From an uncultured Victivallis sp. (GTDB lineage: Bacteria > Verrucomicrobiota > Lentisphaeria > Victivallales > Victivallaceae): a DNA stretch of 36,328 nucleotides. Under the pieces are notes generated by a model. That model saw only the letters and a program-made list of their open reading frames with translations. It had not been told where the DNA came from and did no database searches. Below are positions 16,127 through 24,483 of this stretch, piece by piece (within the stretch, counting starts at the first letter, position 1; every line of letters starts with the position of its first letter). The position numbers and the translations under genes are program-made. Where the stretch lies: the NCBI GenBank assembly GCA_944389935.1, contig CALXOE010000040.1, positions 1 through 36,328 of the forward strand, written 5' to 3'.

Positions 16127-16732
16127 TTAAAAATTCAGCCGGATAATCGCCTGACGCAGCAACGTCTCGCTGCTCTGTTCCGAGGCGGGCAGCTCGGATG
16201 TCAGCGCTTTGAGCACCTTGTCGATCGCGTCGCGCTTGAATCCGAGCTGTTCGAGCGCGAGCGCCGCATCGCCGACCGCAGTAGCCGCTGCGGTCGCCCC
16301 CGGTGAGGGGAACACACTCGCGGCCCCCGAGGAAGTCACTTTGTCCTTGAGTTCGACGACGAGCCGTTCCGCAGTCCGCTTGCCGATTCCGGGGATGCGC
16401 GAGAGCGTCTTTACGTCGTTCGACTGCACCGCGGCGCAGAAGTTCGCCACCGGCAGCGCCGAGAGCACGCTCAACGCGAGTTTCCCGCCGATACCGGAGA
16501 CATTCAGCAGCTGCCGGAAGAGATTCTTCTCCTCCGGCGTTGCGAATCCGAAGAGGACGATCGCGTCTTCCCGCACCTGCGTGTAGATCAGCAGCGTCAC
16601 CTCGTTGCCGGGCTGCGGCAGCTTCTCAAACGTGGAGACCGGAATCGCGACCTCGTAGCCAACGCCATGCACATCGAGCACACACCCGGAAAATCCGGAT
16701 TCCGCGACGATTCCGGTCAGACGCGCGATCAT
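16127..16732 (-). CDS. ruvA: Holliday junction branch migration protein RuvA
   Basis: A 201-residue subunit that binds four-way DNA junctions and loads the RuvB motor. The N-terminal OB-fold domain (MIARLTGIVAE... to about 63) is followed by two helix-hairpin-helix motifs, NVSGIGGKLALSVLS and LSRIPGIGKRTAERLVVELK. A Ser/Ala-rich linker (about 133-152) leads to the C-terminal RuvB-contacting helices. Length is normal (about 200). The start overlaps the nadC stop by four bases. No ruvB or ruvC lies in the window. Confidence 0.97.
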   Translation of the reverse strand: MIARLTGIVAESGFSGCVLDVHGVGYEVAIPVSTFEKLPQPGNEVTLLIYTQVREDAIVLFGFATPEEKNLFRQLLNVSGIGGKLALSVLSALPVANFCAAVQSNDVKTLSRIPGIGKRTAERLVVELKDKVTSSGAASVFPSPGATAAATAVGDAALALEQLGFKRDAIDKVLKALTSELPASEQSSETLLRQAIIRLNF

Positions 16733-17613
16733 TTTTCCGCCTCGATGTCGAGCGAGATGTCAGCCGCCTTGACCGAATGGGTCAATGCGCCGCTCGAAAC
16801 GAAGTCGACTCCGATCTTGCCGATGCGCGGCAGACGCTCGAGCGTGATGCCGCCCGAGGCCTCGAGTTTCGCGCGGCCCGCAACGAGCTTGACGGCCTCG
16901 GTCATCATGTCGTCGGACATATTGTCGAGCATGATGTAGTCTGCGCCGGCTTCGGCGGCCTCGCGCACTTCGTCGAGGGTATCGGCTTCGACTTCGACCT
17001 CGAGTTCCGGATATTTCTCCCGCGCACGCTGGACGGAGCGGGCGATACCGCCGGCCCCCTCCATCGCGGCGAGTTCCCGATGGTTGTCTTTGATCATGAT
17101 CCGGTCGTAGAGGCCGACGCGGTGATTCGTCGCACCGCCGACGGCGACGGCGTATTTCTCCAGATTGCGGAATCCCGGCGTCGTCTTGCGCGTATCGAGA
17201 ATTTCCGTTTTGGTGCCTTTCAACGCCTCGGCGTATTTCGATGCGGTCGTGGCGACGCCGCAGAGCCGCTGCAGGAAGTTCAGGGCCGTCCGTTCCGCGA
17301 CGAGAATGCCGCGCGCGGGGCCGGAGATCTCGGCGATGATTTCGCCGTATTCGCACACGTCTCCGTCATCTTTCATGGTCCGGAATTGCAACCGCGGCTC
17401 GACCATTTTGAAGACCCGCTCCGCAATCTGGATGCCGGCGAGCACCATGCGCGGCTCCTTGCAGCGCAGTACGGCGGTGGCGACGGCCTCCTCCGGCACG
17501 ACCGAATTGGTGGTCACGTCACCGGTGGTGTCGAGGTCTTCGTTGAGGGCGAGTTCGATCAACAGATCCGCACGACCCCAGTCGATCTGCGGAACCGCAT
17601 CTTCCTGAATCAT
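16729..17613 (-). CDS. nadC: Nicotinate-nucleotide pyrophosphorylase
   Basis: A 294-residue quinolinate phosphoribosyltransferase, which makes nicotinate mononucleotide from quinolinate and PRPP in de novo NAD synthesis. Typical motifs are visible: RTALNFLQRLCGVAT, DTRKTTPGFRNLEKYAV, HRVGLYDRIMIKDNH, a VEVEADTLDEV strand, DYIMLDNM and EASGGITLE. The start at 17613 has GGAGAAAGG upstream. It is in an apparent operon after the EIIA-like gene and coupled to ruvA through an ATGA overlap. No nadA or nadB is in the window. Confidence 0.97.
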   Translation of the reverse strand: MIQEDAVPQIDWGRADLLIELALNEDLDTTGDVTTNSVVPEEAVATAVLRCKEPRMVLAGIQIAERVFKMVEPRLQFRTMKDDGDVCEYGEIIAEISGPARGILVAERTALNFLQRLCGVATTASKYAEALKGTKTEILDTRKTTPGFRNLEKYAVAVGGATNHRVGLYDRIMIKDNHRELAAMEGAGGIARSVQRAREKYPELEVEVEADTLDEVREAAEAGADYIMLDNMSDDMMTEAVKLVAGRAKLEASGGITLERLPRIGKIGVDFVSSGALTHSVKAADISLDIEAEK

Positions 17614-17672
17614 TTCTTTCCTTTCTCCGTTATGTTATTCCGGCAACCGGCCGGCTTTCGTTCGCTGAAAAA

Positions 17673-18146
17673 TCAACACCCGCAGAGCAGTTCGCAGAGT
17701 TCGCGGGAGGAAGCGCAGTGAAACACCCGCGCCCGGAACGCCTCGTCTTTCAAGGAGGAGCTAAGCCGGGAGAGCACGCGCAGGTAAAGTTCATGTTGAT
17801 CGGTGCGGGCGACGATCATGACGACGAGATGGACCGGCAGGGAATCCATGCTGACGTAATCCGGAATTCCACTGCGAACCAGTGCAGCGGCTGCGACCAG
17901 ATCAGTGGCGGAGGGAAGCCGGACATGCGGAATCGCGATACCGAGACCGATACCCGTGCTCAGAAGTTTTTCCCGCGCATGGACGGCCTCGGCGAGTCCG
18001 TCCCTCCCCGCGGCCCCGGCGAACGGAGCGAGAAGCTCGATCAGAGTCTCGAGCGTTTCGTTTTTACCGGCTTTTTCGAGCACGGTACATCGATCCGGCG
18101 CGAGGCGGCCGGATAATCGAAACTCTCCGTCGGAAGAATCGTCCAT
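17673..18146 (-). CDS. PTS EIIA-type (PtsN-like) protein
   Basis: A 157-residue single-domain EIIA of the fructose/nitrogen (PTS_EIIA_2) class. The active-site histidine is H74 in TGIGLGIAIPHVR, preceded by the typical REKLLST segment. Free-standing EIIA proteins of this class usually act as regulators, and no EIIB or EIIC gene is nearby, so a regulatory (EIIA-Ntr-like) role is favoured. The first 12 or so residues are not conserved and the ribosome site of ATG 18146 is weak, so the start may lie slightly downstream. It heads the operon with nadC, ruvA and the membrane protein. Confidence 0.85.
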   Translation of the reverse strand: MDDSSDGEFRLSGRLAPDRCTVLEKAGKNETLETLIELLAPFAGAAGRDGLAEAVHAREKLLSTGIGLGIAIPHVRLPSATDLVAAAALVRSGIPDYVSMDSLPVHLVVMIVARTDQHELYLRVLSRLSSSLKDEAFRARVFHCASSRELCELLCGC

Positions 18147-18198
18147 TTGCTTGGAAAAACCTTTCCAGAAAATCCTGTTTTCAAATATACTTCTTTAT

Positions 18199-18226
18199 AA
18201 TATACTGCCGTTTTCCGGAATGTAAA
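18199..18226 (-). promoter_or_regulatory. Promoter of the ptsN-like/nadC/ruvA operon
   Basis: On the minus strand TTTACA (18226-18221), a 16-base spacer and TATATT (18204-18199) lie about 53 bases upstream of the ATG at 18146. An overlapping TATTAT at 18-base spacing is an alternative -10 box. Confidence 0.5.
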
Positions 18227-18238
18227 GCCCCTGACGAG

Positions 18239-18285
18239 AAAAAAAGGGGCTGTTGCAAAACCTCATAGTTTTGCAACAGCCCCTT
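18239..18285 (-). terminator. 18-bp perfect hairpin terminator at end of module A
   Basis: The arms 18244-18261 (AAGGGGCTGTTGCAAAAC) and 18268-18285 pair perfectly over 18 bases around a 6-base loop. Read on the minus strand the stem runs into a seven-T tract (18245-18239), so it can terminate the glycosidase operon. The stem is much longer than needed for termination. Its GGGGCTGTTGCAAA arm resembles the outer ends of several insertion-sequence families, so a residual mobile palindrome is an alternative. Confidence 0.8.
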
Positions 18286-18297
18286 CATCCATTTTCC

Positions 18298-18321
18298 GCA
18301 TGAGGCTGTGCCGCCTCATGC
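18298..18321. repeat. 9-bp inverted repeat next to the terminator
   Basis: GCATGAGGC (18298-18306) and GCCTCATGC (18313-18321) pair perfectly around a 6-base loop. This second hairpin sits 12 bases from the long terminator stem. It may stabilise the 3' end of the module A transcript. Confidence 0.6.
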
Positions 18322-18346
18322 TTTGCTGTTATCAGGATCTATCTAT

Positions 18347-18931
18347 TCACGCCTCAGGCGCTTCGATGGCGATCCGGTTGAAGTAGAGAAAACCCTGCCC
18401 CTTTTTTCGATCCATCAGACCGACTCCCTCGACGAGAATCATGACCGACTTCAGGTTGCCGTGCCATTTCCCATCATTTGCGCCACCCCAATAGTGCGGC
18501 GACAACTTCGGCCGTTTAATGACAAATTCTTTCCATACTCCTTCTTTCCATTCCCCTCCACTCCGAAGCCAGATCAGCATCTGATGCGTCTGGCCGGAAG
18601 AGTCAACCAGTCGGACGACAATCGCGTTGTAATCCCAACTGGCGAGTTTGATCGTAAGCTTTCCGAACGGAACAGGCTTCTGCAAATTGCGGCTCATCCC
18701 CACGTACCAGCCGCCGTTATTGAACGCACCTTCCAGCCGGGCGGCGGGGAGCGCCGGGATGCCGACCTTTTCCGGCATCATGACCAGATTTCCCTGGGCG
18801 CCCGGAGCCTCCATGCCAATGAAGAACCCCCAACCGGGATTCGTCCCCTTGTCGAAGCCGATCTCCAGCGCTCCGGCGAGGACCGGCAGAACCGCGCCGG
18901 AGAACAACAGCAAACTGAGCAGTTTCTTCAT
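18347..18931 (-). CDS. Small secreted protein, beta-sandwich-like, unknown function
   Basis: A 194-residue protein with a clear signal peptide (MKKLLSLLLFSGAVLPVLAGA, about residue 20). I do not recognise a family. The mature part is rich in beta-type segments, tryptophan and tyrosine (for example WYVGMSRN, SWDYNAIVVRL, KEGVWKEFVI) and glycine, as in non-catalytic carbohydrate-binding or accessory domains; that is inference. The start overlaps the end of the glycosidase gene by four bases, so it is translationally coupled to the enzyme and probably works on the same glycan outside the cytoplasm. Confidence 0.75.
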   Translation of the reverse strand: MKKLLSLLLFSGAVLPVLAGALEIGFDKGTNPGWGFFIGMEAPGAQGNLVMMPEKVGIPALPAARLEGAFNNGGWYVGMSRNLQKPVPFGKLTIKLASWDYNAIVVRLVDSSGQTHQMLIWLRSGGEWKEGVWKEFVIKRPKLSPHYWGGANDGKWHGNLKSVMILVEGVGLMDRKKGQGFLYFNRIAIEAPEA

Positions 18932-20904
18932 TGCAGGACAATCCAGTTGTACCGGTCGGGATTCTTGCCGTTCGCAATGCCGTCGCCCCAGTGCAAATAC
19001 CCCTTGCGTCCCTTGCCGTCGTTGTCGTTGACCACCAGAGACATGCCGATCGGAATACCCGGTTTCGGGTCGACGCCGATTTCCGCAAAGGGAACGGTGA
19101 TCCGGTAGACGGTCTTCGTCCCGGAGCGTTTCGCATCCAATTTCACCTGGGTCGGAGTTTCAAGATCAAGCTGGGAAGCCTCGCGGAACACCTCGGGTCC
19201 CTGCGGAGTCAATGCCAGAGCGTATTCGGTTCCTGCAGGTCCTTTCTCCCGGCGATCAAGCGCGGAAAATGCGAGCTGCAGAGAATCCCCGTTCCAGAGC
19301 CTATTACCATGATAGTCATTGGACGGAATATCGTCTGTCACGCTTACTTCAAGCAGCAGATTTTTCTTGTCGTATGCGATACGGAACGAGGCATCGAGGT
19401 CCGCAACACCGTTGCGCGGTCCCAACCCGCCCAAACGGCGGTACTGAAGTTCCGAGCCGAGCGGATGATCCTGCGCCTGATCGAGGGATTTTCCAACAAG
19501 GATGACCTCCTCCGGCACTTTGATCCCGCCATTGCCGTTGTCTTTCGGCAGACGTTCGATCCGCTTGACTGCCCGCAATGAAATGCCGTCGAGTTTGCCG
19601 AAAAGCAGCACGGGGCGGCTGCCCGCGGTAAAGCTGATCTCGTCTTTGTGCCTGCCGCCGAGACCAATCTCTTTGTTGCTGTCGGCGTTGACCCATTCAA
19701 GCCATCCCCACTTGCGCACGGTCGGGACCCCCCCGGCGACCAGCAGTTCGGCGGGAACATCCGGCGCGCTGCCGCGGGAGAATATCAACTGATGCCGCAC
19801 ATCTGAGACCGCGGTCCACGCCGCAAGAACATCGCGCCCGTCCGGCATCCGAAACTGCAGGAGCCACACATCTTCCGGCGTTTTCCAACGCCGCACAAAC
19901 TTGCCGTGACGAATCACATCGGCGATGGAGCGCACGGCGTAGAATGCCTCTTTCGGCGTTTCATCGGCAGTGCAGAGTCCGAAGTTGTGCTCAAAATAAT
20001 AGGGATCATAACCACTGTCCAAAAAGTTGTAAATCCACGCGCCTTTGATTGCCGGTTCAGTGCGAACCAACAGCAGCAACCGCGTAAGATAGTCGGCAAC
20101 TTCAGCTTCTGTGCTACCCTGAATTCCTAAATGATTCGGGCGACCGATTTCAGTCAAGTACATCGGCTTTGGAATCCCGTTGTTGTACTTTTTAGAAATC
20201 TCCAATACATAGCAGACCCGGGCGAAAAACGTTTCGGCAGAACGATTTTTCGGAGTCAGTTCACTGTGATTATAATTGTGCCAGGCGATCCCGTCACAAT
20301 ATTGGAGAACCCCCTGCTGAAACGTCTCCTCCAAAAAAGCATCCCCGCGATGACAGGAGTTCGCCACGACAATGCAGTCTGGATCCGCTTTCTTCATCTG
20401 CACATAAGCCGCGGCCAGTGTTTTCGCATAAGGGGCGGCCGGTCCCGGCCACTCATTCCAGATCTGATAGATCTGCGGGGCGTTCCCCTTGGCACGATAT
20501 CGGGCAGCGACCCAACCGGCAAAGCGACCGAAAGCATCGAACGCCTCCTGCGGCGGATTCGGATTTTCGAAAAGGAGTACACCGGAGGGATCGTAGAGTC
20601 TATGACCATAGTTGATGAGATGCATCGGCCGGAGGCCGAGTTTGAACGCTCGGTTGATGTAATCCTCATAATATCCCTGCGGACTGTACTTACCCCGCTC
20701 TCTCTCCCAGCCGTCCCAGACGATATCGTCCCGGGTGGCGGAAAGTCCTCCCTCCACCATCAAATCGAGCGTCGTATTGACATCAGCGCGACTCTTGGAA
20801 AAGTGCGCACTGCCACCAAGCAAAAACTCCTCTCCTGCAGAAAGCCAGGTGCCCGCCGCCAATACAGCGGAAACAGCCGCCGCTTTCCAAAATCTTCGAT
20901 CCAT
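18928..20904 (-). CDS. Secreted clan GH-A glycosidase with C-terminal carbohydrate-binding-like domain
   Basis: A 658-residue exported enzyme with a signal peptide ending near LSAGEE (about 23). The first part (about 28-340) looks like a (beta/alpha)8 glycosidase of clan GH-A, closest by eye to GH39/GH5-like proteins. The likely acid/base is E151 in QIWNEWPG and the likely nucleophile E252 in YLTEIGRP, with the accompanying WHNYNH (208-213). A beta-rich linker follows (about 340-450). The C-terminus (about 485-658) resembles family 9 carbohydrate-binding/DOMON-like sandwiches (YDKKNLLLEVSVTDD, WNGDSLQLAFS, VPFAEIG). Exact GH family and substrate are not certain. It lies 330 bases after the pseudopilin gene of module A. 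Confidence 0.8.
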   Translation of the reverse strand: MDRRFWKAAAVSAVLAAGTWLSAGEEFLLGGSAHFSKSRADVNTTLDLMVEGGLSATRDDIVWDGWERERGKYSPQGYYEDYINRAFKLGLRPMHLINYGHRLYDPSGVLLFENPNPPQEAFDAFGRFAGWVAARYRAKGNAPQIYQIWNEWPGPAAPYAKTLAAAYVQMKKADPDCIVVANSCHRGDAFLEETFQQGVLQYCDGIAWHNYNHSELTPKNRSAETFFARVCYVLEISKKYNNGIPKPMYLTEIGRPNHLGIQGSTEAEVADYLTRLLLLVRTEPAIKGAWIYNFLDSGYDPYYFEHNFGLCTADETPKEAFYAVRSIADVIRHGKFVRRWKTPEDVWLLQFRMPDGRDVLAAWTAVSDVRHQLIFSRGSAPDVPAELLVAGGVPTVRKWGWLEWVNADSNKEIGLGGRHKDEISFTAGSRPVLLFGKLDGISLRAVKRIERLPKDNGNGGIKVPEEVILVGKSLDQAQDHPLGSELQYRRLGGLGPRNGVADLDASFRIAYDKKNLLLEVSVTDDIPSNDYHGNRLWNGDSLQLAFSALDRREKGPAGTEYALALTPQGPEVFREASQLDLETPTQVKLDAKRSGTKTVYRITVPFAEIGVDPKPGIPIGMSLVVNDNDGKGRKGYLHWGDGIANGKNPDRYNWIVLQ

Positions 20905-21234
20905 TTCTTTTTCCCCTTGTTGTGGTTATTGTCCCACATTTTGTGAAACATCGTTACAACTTCCAATGCCGATGTCGATATTGCAATGATCTTTCGGTTT
21001 GCCAAATAGTCCTCCCAAGCTACGGCGTCACCAAACCTCTTGAATATGGGTCTCGCAACTTTCGTTACGCCCTTATTGCGTCACCCTTTTGCAATCTTCT
21101 GCAGATCGGCAAATACCATTACGTTTACGCACATCATCAATCTTGTTACAAATTCACCACGACCGCTCACTAAAAGCAGGGCAACTATCTTCTATTGAGA
21201 GAACGAACTGTGGACTTTGTTTTGTAACAAACAA
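20905..21234. other. 330-base gap with candidate operator repeats
   Basis: No gene is supported in this AT-richer gap between pseudopilin and glycosidase. It holds GTTACAA at 20953-20959 and 21145-21151 (the latter within the palindrome TTGTTACAA, 21143-21151) and the inverted form TTGTAACAA at 21232-21240. GCGTCACC occurs twice (21025-21032, 21078-21085), and TGTGG/CCACA flank 8 bases at 20921-20938. A weak minus-strand promoter TTGGAA-17-CAAAAT overlaps the GTTACAA site nearest the glycosidase. These are sites that the module regulator might bind. Confidence 0.35.
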
Positions 21235-21960
21235 TTACGGAGCTTTGACGGAAATAACCATTCCCGGGTAAACATATCTAATCGTATCGAGCGAGTTTCC
21301 CCACAAGCAATGTGCCTTCAATTCCGTGTTTTGTAAAGCGGCCACATGACCATCCCCGTGCAGAAAATTACCACGAGCAGAGTGCCGCAAACTGGCCTCT
21401 CCTTGATAAACCGAATCAAGTCTGTACCAAGAATCATGACCACCACTTTCCCAGCTGGAATCCCCGAGAATCAACGACTGACTTGGTGAATAATGCGATT
21501 TTCTAAATCCCCATCTGGTGGTATCCTGATTAAAGGCGTTGTAAATTAATACAAGCTCACCTCCCGTCAGTCGGAGTCTACCTATGTCTCCATTGGCAAT
21601 CAAACCGTAAGTCTCGCTAAACTGACCGGAAAAGGGAATGGATGGGCAGGAGAAGATTCCTTTCGTTTCCGTATCAAAATAGGCTTTGTCCCACTGCAAC
21701 GTGTACGATGGACCGCTGACGTATTTTCCATCCAGCAACGGACGTAGCCAGAATCCATTATCGTAATATGTCGAGGGGGCCCAGCCTTTCGAGTCATCCG
21801 CATACGCAATAAAAGCTTGTCCGAGCTGTTTCAAGTTACTGACACAACTCGCAGCTTTCGCCCGTCCCCGTGCCTGATTCAGCGCCGGCAGCAGCATTGC
21901 CGCCAATATCGCGATGATCGCTATCACGACGAGCAACTCTATCAATGTGAATCTTCTCAT
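21235..21960 (-). CDS. Pseudopilin-like H-X9-DG protein, module A
   Basis: A 241-residue protein starting [21 protein letters not shown], a prepilin N-terminus with an extremely short leader and Arg instead of Gly at -1. The amphipathic helix continues through [20 protein letters not shown]. The soluble domain ends with [13 protein letters not shown], an exact H-X9-DG motif. The role is inferred as an inner-membrane, periplasm-facing pilin-like component of a secretion or surface apparatus. The start overlaps the regulator stop by four bases (21957-21960), so its translation is coupled to the regulator's. Base composition looks lower in GC than the housekeeping neighbours. Confidence 0.9.
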   Translation of the reverse strand: MRRFTLIELLVVIAIIAILAAMLLPALNQARGRAKAASCVSNLKQLGQAFIAYADDSKGWAPSTYYDNGFWLRPLLDGKYVSGPSYTLQWDKAYFDTETKGIFSCPSIPFSGQFSETYGLIANGDIGRLRLTGGELVLIYNAFNQDTTRWGFRKSHYSPSQSLILGDSSWESGGHDSWYRLDSVYQGEASLRHSARGNFLHGDGHVAALQNTELKAHCLWGNSLDTIRYVYPGMVISVKAP

Positions 21961-23048
21961 GCCATATTCCTTTCTGAATTGGGGTTGGTTGTAATGGTCG
22001 AATGAAGATTGCGAACGGATTGATGTTCGTAAACGATCGCTCTGGATTCCACGATGATCGGCCCGGAGGCGGGATTCTGAAGATACCGGTGAACGGCGTC
22101 CGCTTTCTGCGTGGCCATCGTGTTCTCATCGTCGGCGATGGTAGTCAACGGCGGCGTGAAATATGCGGTGGATTCCGGATTCCCGAATGCAATCGCACTC
22201 AGATCGTCCGGAACGGAAATCCCATGCTCGTTGAGAGCGCGCTGAACGCCCTGTGCCGCATAGCCGGAGATGACGAAGAGCCCGGTGAAATTCAGTCCGA
22301 ACCGGTCCAGATGCTTCATCATGGCCAGATAAGCCAGCTCCGGGGAGAAGTTGCCGCTTTCCGGATGGCACTCGATCAGAACGGGAACGCAATCGTACAG
22401 CGGGGCGAAAGTCAGAAAATCATGATGGATCGCCCAATTCTCTCCAAAAGGAGGCTCCGCAAGCAGAATGCCGATCCGGCGGTGACCGTTATTCCGAAAC
22501 CGGGTCAGAGCCAGCGTGCACACGTAACCGCTATTGACAAAGAAACAGTGGTGCGAAATGTCGCGGAGATTCAGATCGCAGAGCACCAGCGGCCGGGAGA
22601 ACTGCCCCAGCCAGACAAGTTCCTGCGAGCTCAGCGGCCGGGGCGGCCAAAATACGACCAGCAGGTCAGCCGGGCACGCCTCCAGCTGCGGAATCAGATC
22701 CGACTGGTAGTTGTACGGCAGCGCCGAAAAATCGTAATGCCCCAGAGCCAGCAGGGCGCGGCCGAACTGTTCGGCGATGAACCGCTGGTGGCCCCCCGGC
22801 CAGTCGATGTAAAAGAAAGCCACGGAACGGCAGGGCGCAGTGGAACGGACGTACAGCCCGCTGCGATCCCGTCGTTCCAGCAGCCCCTCCTTTTCAAGCC
22901 GGTCCAGCGTCACATCCGCAACCCGGTAGCTGACTCCGAACTTCCGTTCAATGTGCCGGATGGTGTGAAATCGTTTGCCGGGCGAGAAGCGTTTCAACTC
23001 CCGGCTCAGTTTGATATAAAGTTGTTCAGATCGTTCCTGCAGAATCAT
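21957..23048 (-). CDS. GntR-type HTH regulator with LacI-type sensor domain, module A
   Basis: A 363-residue transcription factor. Residues about 5-68 form a winged helix of GntR type ([20 protein letters not shown], then [17 protein letters not shown]). Residues about 72-340 match the periplasmic-binding-protein fold of LacI-family sensors ([51 protein letters not shown]). A sugar effector is likely. It is first in module A and overlaps the pseudopilin start. Just upstream are a promoter and a pair of 9-base direct repeats, which suggests autoregulation. Confidence 0.88.
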   Translation of the reverse strand: MILQERSEQLYIKLSRELKRFSPGKRFHTIRHIERKFGVSYRVADVTLDRLEKEGLLERRDRSGLYVRSTAPCRSVAFFYIDWPGGHQRFIAEQFGRALLALGHYDFSALPYNYQSDLIPQLEACPADLLVVFWPPRPLSSQELVWLGQFSRPLVLCDLNLRDISHHCFFVNSGYVCTLALTRFRNNGHRRIGILLAEPPFGENWAIHHDFLTFAPLYDCVPVLIECHPESGNFSPELAYLAMMKHLDRFGLNFTGLFVISGYAAQGVQRALNEHGISVPDDLSAIAFGNPESTAYFTPPLTTIADDENTMATQKADAVHRYLQNPASGPIIVESRAIVYEHQSVRNLHSTITTNPNSERNMA

Positions 23049-23081
23049 TTTCCCGGATTTCCCGTTGCATTTCTGTTATTA

Positions 23082-23126
23082 ATTATAAACAATGGAGACA
23101 GATTGTCGCAATTTTGTAGACAGATT
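23082..23126 (-). promoter_or_regulatory. Promoter and direct-repeat operator candidate of module A regulator
   Basis: On the minus strand TTGCGA (23111-23106), an 18-base spacer and a perfect TATAAT (23087-23082) stand about 34 bases upstream of the regulator start. AGACAGATT occurs twice in the same direction, at 23096-23104 (inside the spacer) and 23118-23126 (just upstream of the -35 box). The 22-base period is two helical turns, a good geometry for a dimeric regulator. Confidence 0.55.
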
Positions 23127-23200
23127 AAGAAAAAAATTTTTCACCGGGGAATTCTCCCCTTGAGAATGTCTCTTTTCCAGGTGGTGTCGGCACAAAAGAG

Positions 23201-23232
23201 AGGGCAAAGAGAGCGTGAGTTCTCTTTGCCCT
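23201..23232 (-). terminator. 12-bp hairpin after the M24 peptidase gene
   Basis: AGGGCAAAGAGA (23201-23212) and TCTCTTTGCCCT (23221-23232) pair perfectly around an 8-base loop. On the minus strand it follows the peptidase stop (23270) and is trailed by a short CTCTTTT run, so it is a moderate terminator separating the peptidase from module A. Confidence 0.65.
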
Positions 23233-23269
23233 TGTATGGTTTGGTTCCGCCACAGCGGGGGGACAAACG

Positions 23270-24379
23270 CTACAGTTCGAGGAAATCCTCGAGTTCGGTC
23301 AGGCACTGCGGACCGTTTCCGGGAGAGAGATAGACGAGATCCTCGAGCCGGATTCCTCCCCACTCGGGATAGTAGAGCCCCGGTTCGACCGTGATGACCT
23401 CACCGCCGCGCAGCGGATTCGCGTTGCGCGGCGAGAGGCGTGGAGACTCGTGGATGTCGAGCCCCACCCCATGACCGAGACCGTGGAAGAAGCCGAACGC
23501 GGATTTCTCGTTCTGCCCGGTCCGGAATCCGGCTTTCTCCATGCTCGCGGCGGCAGCGCGGTGAATCTCAGCGGGATCGGCGCCCACTGCGATGAGCGAT
23601 TTGCCCAGTTCCCGCGCGGCCAGCACCGCGTCATACGCTTTCCGAACGATCTCGGGCGCCCTCCCCCGGACCACCGTCCGGGTCAGATCTCCCCAGTAAC
23701 CGGTCTCCGCCGAACGGGGGAAGATATCCATAACGATCGGGCGGTTCGCGAAGAGCGGCCCGGAACCGACGTTGTGCGGCTGCGACCCCTGTTCGCCCCC
23801 CGCGCAGATCGTTCCGGTCGGAAGCATTCCGAGTTTCACCATTTCAAGATCGATCTCGCCGCGCAGAATTTCGCTGGTGAGCACTTCGCCGTTCCAGATC
23901 AGCCGCCCCGCGGAATCAATATCGGTCTCGCGCAGCACGGTGAACGCGCGGCGGCAGCCCGCCTCGCCCGCGCGCTGCGAACGAATGATCTTTCCGACCT
24001 CATCCGAGCTCTTGAACTCCCGTTCCGGGAAAAACGGTCCGCGGTGCGCGACGACCGAAATGCCGTTTTTCCGCAGCAGATCCGCCAGAAGCAATGGGAA
24101 ATCTTCCGGCACAAGGTAACCGTCCGCCCGCAACTCCACCGCCAGCTTCGAGAGGATCTCAAGCCGGGTGACTCCGAACTGCTGTTCGGGCAGTACCTCC
24201 GTATCGGGCCGCGCCGAGCGCGAAGCCCGTCCGAACTCCAGCGCGGACATGACCACGCCGCGACGCCCCGCTCCGTCGTCAAACCAGATGAATTCGTCTG
24301 GCGCGGAAAATCCGGCCGCATAACGCAGGTCGCTCGACGTCTCGCCGGAGGCGACAATCAAACGCACGATTTTGGGCAT
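23270..24379 (-). CDS. M24 family metallopeptidase (Xaa-Pro aminopeptidase-like)
   Basis: A 369-residue cytoplasmic pita-bread peptidase. The C-terminal catalytic domain carries all five metal ligands of the family: D218 (IVMDIFP), D231 (WGDLTRT), H303 (GLGHGVG), E332 (VITVEPGLY) and E346 (IRLEDLV), plus H202 (SQPHNVGSG). The N-terminal domain (about 1-150) is of the creatinase/prolidase type. It would remove residues before proline from short peptides; substrate range is not predictable. A strong GGGAGG precedes ATG 24379. It is transcribed away from plsY. Confidence 0.92.
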   Translation of the reverse strand: MPKIVRLIVASGETSSDLRYAAGFSAPDEFIWFDDGAGRRGVVMSALEFGRASRSARPDTEVLPEQQFGVTRLEILSKLAVELRADGYLVPEDFPLLLADLLRKNGISVVAHRGPFFPEREFKSSDEVGKIIRSQRAGEAGCRRAFTVLRETDIDSAGRLIWNGEVLTSEILRGEIDLEMVKLGMLPTGTICAGGEQGSQPHNVGSGPLFANRPIVMDIFPRSAETGYWGDLTRTVVRGRAPEIVRKAYDAVLAARELGKSLIAVGADPAEIHRAAAASMEKAGFRTGQNEKSAFGFFHGLGHGVGLDIHESPRLSPRNANPLRGGEVITVEPGLYYPEWGGIRLEDLVYLSPGNGPQCLTELEDFLEL

Positions 24380-24396
24380 TTCAATCCTCCCACTAT

Positions 24397-24425
24397 TTGC
24401 AAAAAAACCGTTTTTGAGGTATCTT
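24397..24425 (+). promoter_or_regulatory. Candidate promoter of plsY-gpsA
   Basis: TTGCAA (24397-24402), a 17-base spacer and TATCTT (24420-24425) lie 58 bases upstream of ATG 24484. An overlapping pair, TTGAGG-16-TATAGT, is an alternative in the same AT-rich stretch. Confidence 0.45.
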
Positions 24426-24483
24426 ATTGAAAAAATATAGTTCCCCCCCGGGCGGGTTTCAATCGAAAAGCGGGAGATTTTTT

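Noticed and set aside
14711..16306. A 531-residue plus-strand frame opposite the membrane protein and ruvA
   Set aside because: It crosses two genuine genes, is rich in Arg, Glu and His, and has no domain.
18239..18321. A complete insertion sequence
   Set aside because: Only hairpin arms resemble IS ends; there is no transposase frame and no target-site duplication visible.
20922..21173. An 83-residue plus-strand frame in the gap of module A
   Set aside because: Starts in the glycosidase promoter region, has Cys/Tyr-rich composition without a known family and no ribosome site.
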